From NCBI GenBank assembly GCA_007127595.1, contig SKZA01000244.1, positions 1 to 7,272 on the forward strand: a stretch of DNA of 7,272 nucleotides, in the 5' to 3' direction. The notes beneath the pieces were generated by a model that had not been told where the DNA came from, made no database searches, and worked only from the letters and a program-made list of their open reading frames with translations. The position numbers were made by a program, and so were the translations under genes. Below, one piece after another: positions 5,647 to 7,272 of the stretch; within the stretch, counting starts at the first letter, position 1, and every line of letters begins with the position of its first letter. The DNA is from Kiritimatiellia bacterium (lineage in GTDB: Bacteria; Verrucomicrobiota; Kiritimatiellia; SLAD01).

Positions 5647-6584
5647 TGAGTCGAAGCATTGTAACAGGCGCGGCCGGTTTTATCGGTTCGCATTTGAGTG
5701 AAGCGCTGGTCGAGCGCGGCCACGAGGTTGTCGGGGTGGATGCGTTCATCCCCTACTATCCCCGCACATTCAAGGAACAGAATCTTAAAGGCTTGCTTTC
5801 GCAAAAGGCCTTTCAGTTCCATGAACTGGACCTGCGGACCTCCGAACTGCGCGATGTCGTGCGCGGCGCCGACGTGATCTTTCACCTCGCAGCCATGGCC
5901 GGTTTAATGAAGAGCTGGAGCGATTTCCAATCCTATTCGTCCTGCAACGCGGAAGCCACCCAACGCCTCCTGGACGCCGCACGCGACGAAGCCATTCCTC
6001 ACTTCATCTATGTTTCAACATCGAGCGTGTACGGCAAGGAAGCCACCGGCCCGGAAGATTCCACTCTCGCGCCCTTCTCGCCGTACGGCATTACGAAACT
6101 TGCCGGCGAACAATTGTGCCGCGCGTACGAGGCCAACTTCAACGTGCCGATTACCATTCTGCGCTATTTCTCCGTGTACGGGCCGCGACAGCGACCCGAC
6201 ATGGCGTATCATATCCTCATTCGCTCGCTGCTGAACGGCGAACCGTTCACCATGTTCGGTGACGGCGAACAAACGCGCAGCAACACGTTCTGTCCGGACA
6301 GTGTTCAGGCCACCCTGCTCGCCTTCGAAAAGCGCGACCAGGCGCTGGGCGAAGTGTTCAATGTGGGCGGCGGAGAAATCGTATCGCTGAATCAGGTCCG
6401 CGAAATGCTGGAAGAACTGATGGGCCGCAAGCTTGAGATCGATCGCCAACCCGCGCGCCCCGGCGACCAGAAGCACACCGCCGCGAATACGGAAAAGATT
6501 CGACGCGTCCTCGGCTATAATCCCACCACCCGCGTATACGACGGACTCAAGGCACAGATCGAATGGCAAAAGTCGCTTGCATAG
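5646..6584 (+). CDS. NAD-dependent nucleotide-sugar epimerase/dehydratase
   Basis: This 312-residue cytoplasmic enzyme of the extended short-chain dehydrogenase/reductase superfamily (PF01370 type) probably epimerises or otherwise rearranges an NDP-sugar through a keto intermediate. A Rossmann fold opens with GAAGFIG (8-14). Asp32 ends strand 2 and should bind the NAD ribose, and LDL (61-63) is the adenine-contacting motif. HLAAMAG (80-86), STSSVYG (124-130, Thr125 at the catalytic Ser/Thr position) and Tyr147-x-x-x-Lys151 (YGITK) complete the active site. RYFSVYGPRQRPDMA (173-187) is typical of UDP-glucose/UDP-glucuronate 4-epimerase relatives, but the usual R-D-F-T-Y-V-D-D segment is replaced by RSNTFCPDS (211-219), so the substrate is uncertain. 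The start at 5646 has GAAGG 10 bases upstream and begins the first beta strand; longer in-frame starts add non-domain sequence. A TRAP permease gene follows after 13 bases. Confidence 0.95.
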   Translation: MSRSIVTGAAGFIGSHLSEALVERGHEVVGVDAFIPYYPRTFKEQNLKGLLSQKAFQFHELDLRTSELRDVVRGADVIFHLAAMAGLMKSWSDFQSYSSCNAEATQRLLDAARDEAIPHFIYVSTSSVYGKEATGPEDSTLAPFSPYGITKLAGEQLCRAYEANFNVPITILRYFSVYGPRQRPDMAYHILIRSLLNGEPFTMFGDGEQTRSNTFCPDSVQATLLAFEKRDQALGEVFNVGGGEIVSLNQVREMLEELMGRKLEIDRQPARPGDQKHTAANTEKIRRVLGYNPTTRVYDGLKAQIEWQKSLA

Positions 6585-6597
6585 GCGACGCCGGACC

Positions 6598-7155
6598 ATG
6601 CAGCCGCTTTTGTCCATTGCCTCACGGATTGACCGTCTCAATGAACGGATCGGGCGGTTTGCCTGCTGGCTAACCTTCCTGATGGTGCTCGTCGGCTCCT
6701 ACAATGCCATCGCGCGATACGCCGGTCGCGCGTGGGGCATGAACCTCACATCCAACGCGCTGCTCGAAACCCAATGGTATCTGTTCAGCGCCGTATTCCT
6801 GCTCGGGGCCGCCTACGCGCTGCGGCACAACGCGCACGTGCGCGTCGATGTCATGTTCGGTCGCTTCACGCCGCGTACGCAAGCGTGGATCGAATTGGTC
6901 GGGACCCTGGCCTTCCTGGTTCCGTTCTGCGTCATCATGCTGTGGGTTTCGTGGGCGCCCGTCCGTAATTCGTGGATGATTCTGGAAATGTCGCCGGACC
7001 CGGGCGGACTGCCCCGCTATCCGATCAAATCGCTGATCCCGCTCGCTTTTCTGCTTCTACTGCTGCAGGGCCTTTCCGACGCCGTGAAACGATGGGCCTT
7101 CCTCAAGGGGCGCACGCGTCTCCCGACAGACACGTATCAACCGGGAGATAGCTGA
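6598..7155 (+). CDS. TRAP transporter small permease (DctQ family)
   Basis: This 185-residue inner-membrane protein is the four-helix small subunit of a tripartite ATP-independent periplasmic transporter. It works with a large DctM permease and a periplasmic binding protein to take up organic anions using an ion gradient. Hydrophobic helices lie at about 20-40, 58-76, 96-120 and 143-162. ALRHNAHVRVDVMFG (74-88) is the conserved region after helix 2, and SPDPGGLPRYPIK (132-144) before helix 4 is typical of the branch annotated as mannitol/chloroaromatic-type small permeases; that label does not prove the substrate. The start at 6598 gives the usual amphipathic N-terminus (IDRLNERIGR), although no clear ribosome-binding site is visible, so translation may be coupled to the epimerase 13 bases upstream. 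Its TGA shares one base with the next ATG (TGATG). No substrate-binding protein gene is seen in the window. Confidence 0.94.
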   Translation: MQPLLSIASRIDRLNERIGRFACWLTFLMVLVGSYNAIARYAGRAWGMNLTSNALLETQWYLFSAVFLLGAAYALRHNAHVRVDVMFGRFTPRTQAWIELVGTLAFLVPFCVIMLWVSWAPVRNSWMILEMSPDPGGLPRYPIKSLIPLAFLLLLLQGLSDAVKRWAFLKGRTRLPTDTYQPGDS

Positions 7156-7272
7156 TGGAACATTGGCTCCCCCCACTGATGCTCGTCGCGCTGCTGCTGT
7201 TTATCTTCTCCGGCTATCCGGTGGCCTTTTCGCTGGGCGGCGTGGCGCTGATCTTCGCCGTCATCGGGGTCC
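7155..7272 (+). CDS. TRAP transporter large permease (DctM family), 5' part
   Basis: Only the first 39 codons are in the window; the gene continues past the right edge. The sequence opens MEHWLPPLMLVALLLFIFSG and goes on with YPVAFSLGGVALIFAVIGV. This is the hydrophobic first segment of DctM permeases, including the characteristic G-Y/F-P-V-A-F-S/A-L motif. The full protein would normally have 11 or more membrane helices and form the ion-coupled substrate pathway. The ATG overlaps the small-permease stop by one base (TGATG), and GGGAG (7143-7147) lies 7 bases upstream, so the two subunits should be translated together in comparable amounts. Confidence 0.93.
   Translation, partial: MEHWLPPLMLVALLLFIFSGYPVAFSLGGVALIFAVIGV

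Overview
The window reads as a piece of a moderately GC-rich genome from a diderm (Gram-negative-type) bacterium. A TonB-dependent outer-membrane receptor, an outer-membrane-type lipoprotein signal and a TRAP transporter all point that way. No marker gene here fixes the phylum. A glycine-tailed single-RRM protein together with several families of hairpin-rich intergenic repeats suggests an environmental lineage rather than a compact, repeat-poor genome, but that is only a guess.

Layout. Positions 1-331 hold no gene: a composite inverted-repeat element (1-125) and further small palindromes. Positions 332-4437 are a minus-strand block. In transcription order it contains a transglutaminase-like protease-fold protein (4437-3592), a repeat-filled gap, the apparent tail of a broken gene (3293-3147) overlapping the start of an FMN-binding lipoprotein (3150-2689), a second copy of the gap repeat, and a TonB-dependent receptor (2464-332). 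From 4438 the window turns to the plus strand. A 443-base divergent intergenic region leads to an RRM RNA-binding protein (4881-5195) with a strong intrinsic terminator. A gap with two possible small reading frames follows, then an NAD-dependent nucleotide-sugar epimerase (5646-6584), a TRAP small permease (6598-7155) and the first 39 codons of the TRAP large permease, which runs off the window.

How the genes may work together. The lipoprotein carries a covalent-flavin attachment motif and sits directly upstream of the receptor on the same strand. Together they suggest substrate uptake across the outer membrane (iron, heme or another metal chelate) coupled to periplasmic flavin redox chemistry; this is inference. 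The epimerase and TRAP genes are tightly spaced and likely co-transcribed, which suggests uptake or processing of a carboxylated or sugar-acid-like substrate next to sugar-nucleotide metabolism, although the substrate cannot be read from the sequence. The transglutaminase-like gene and the RRM gene look like independent units. No rRNA, tRNA, CRISPR array, transposase or prophage gene was seen.
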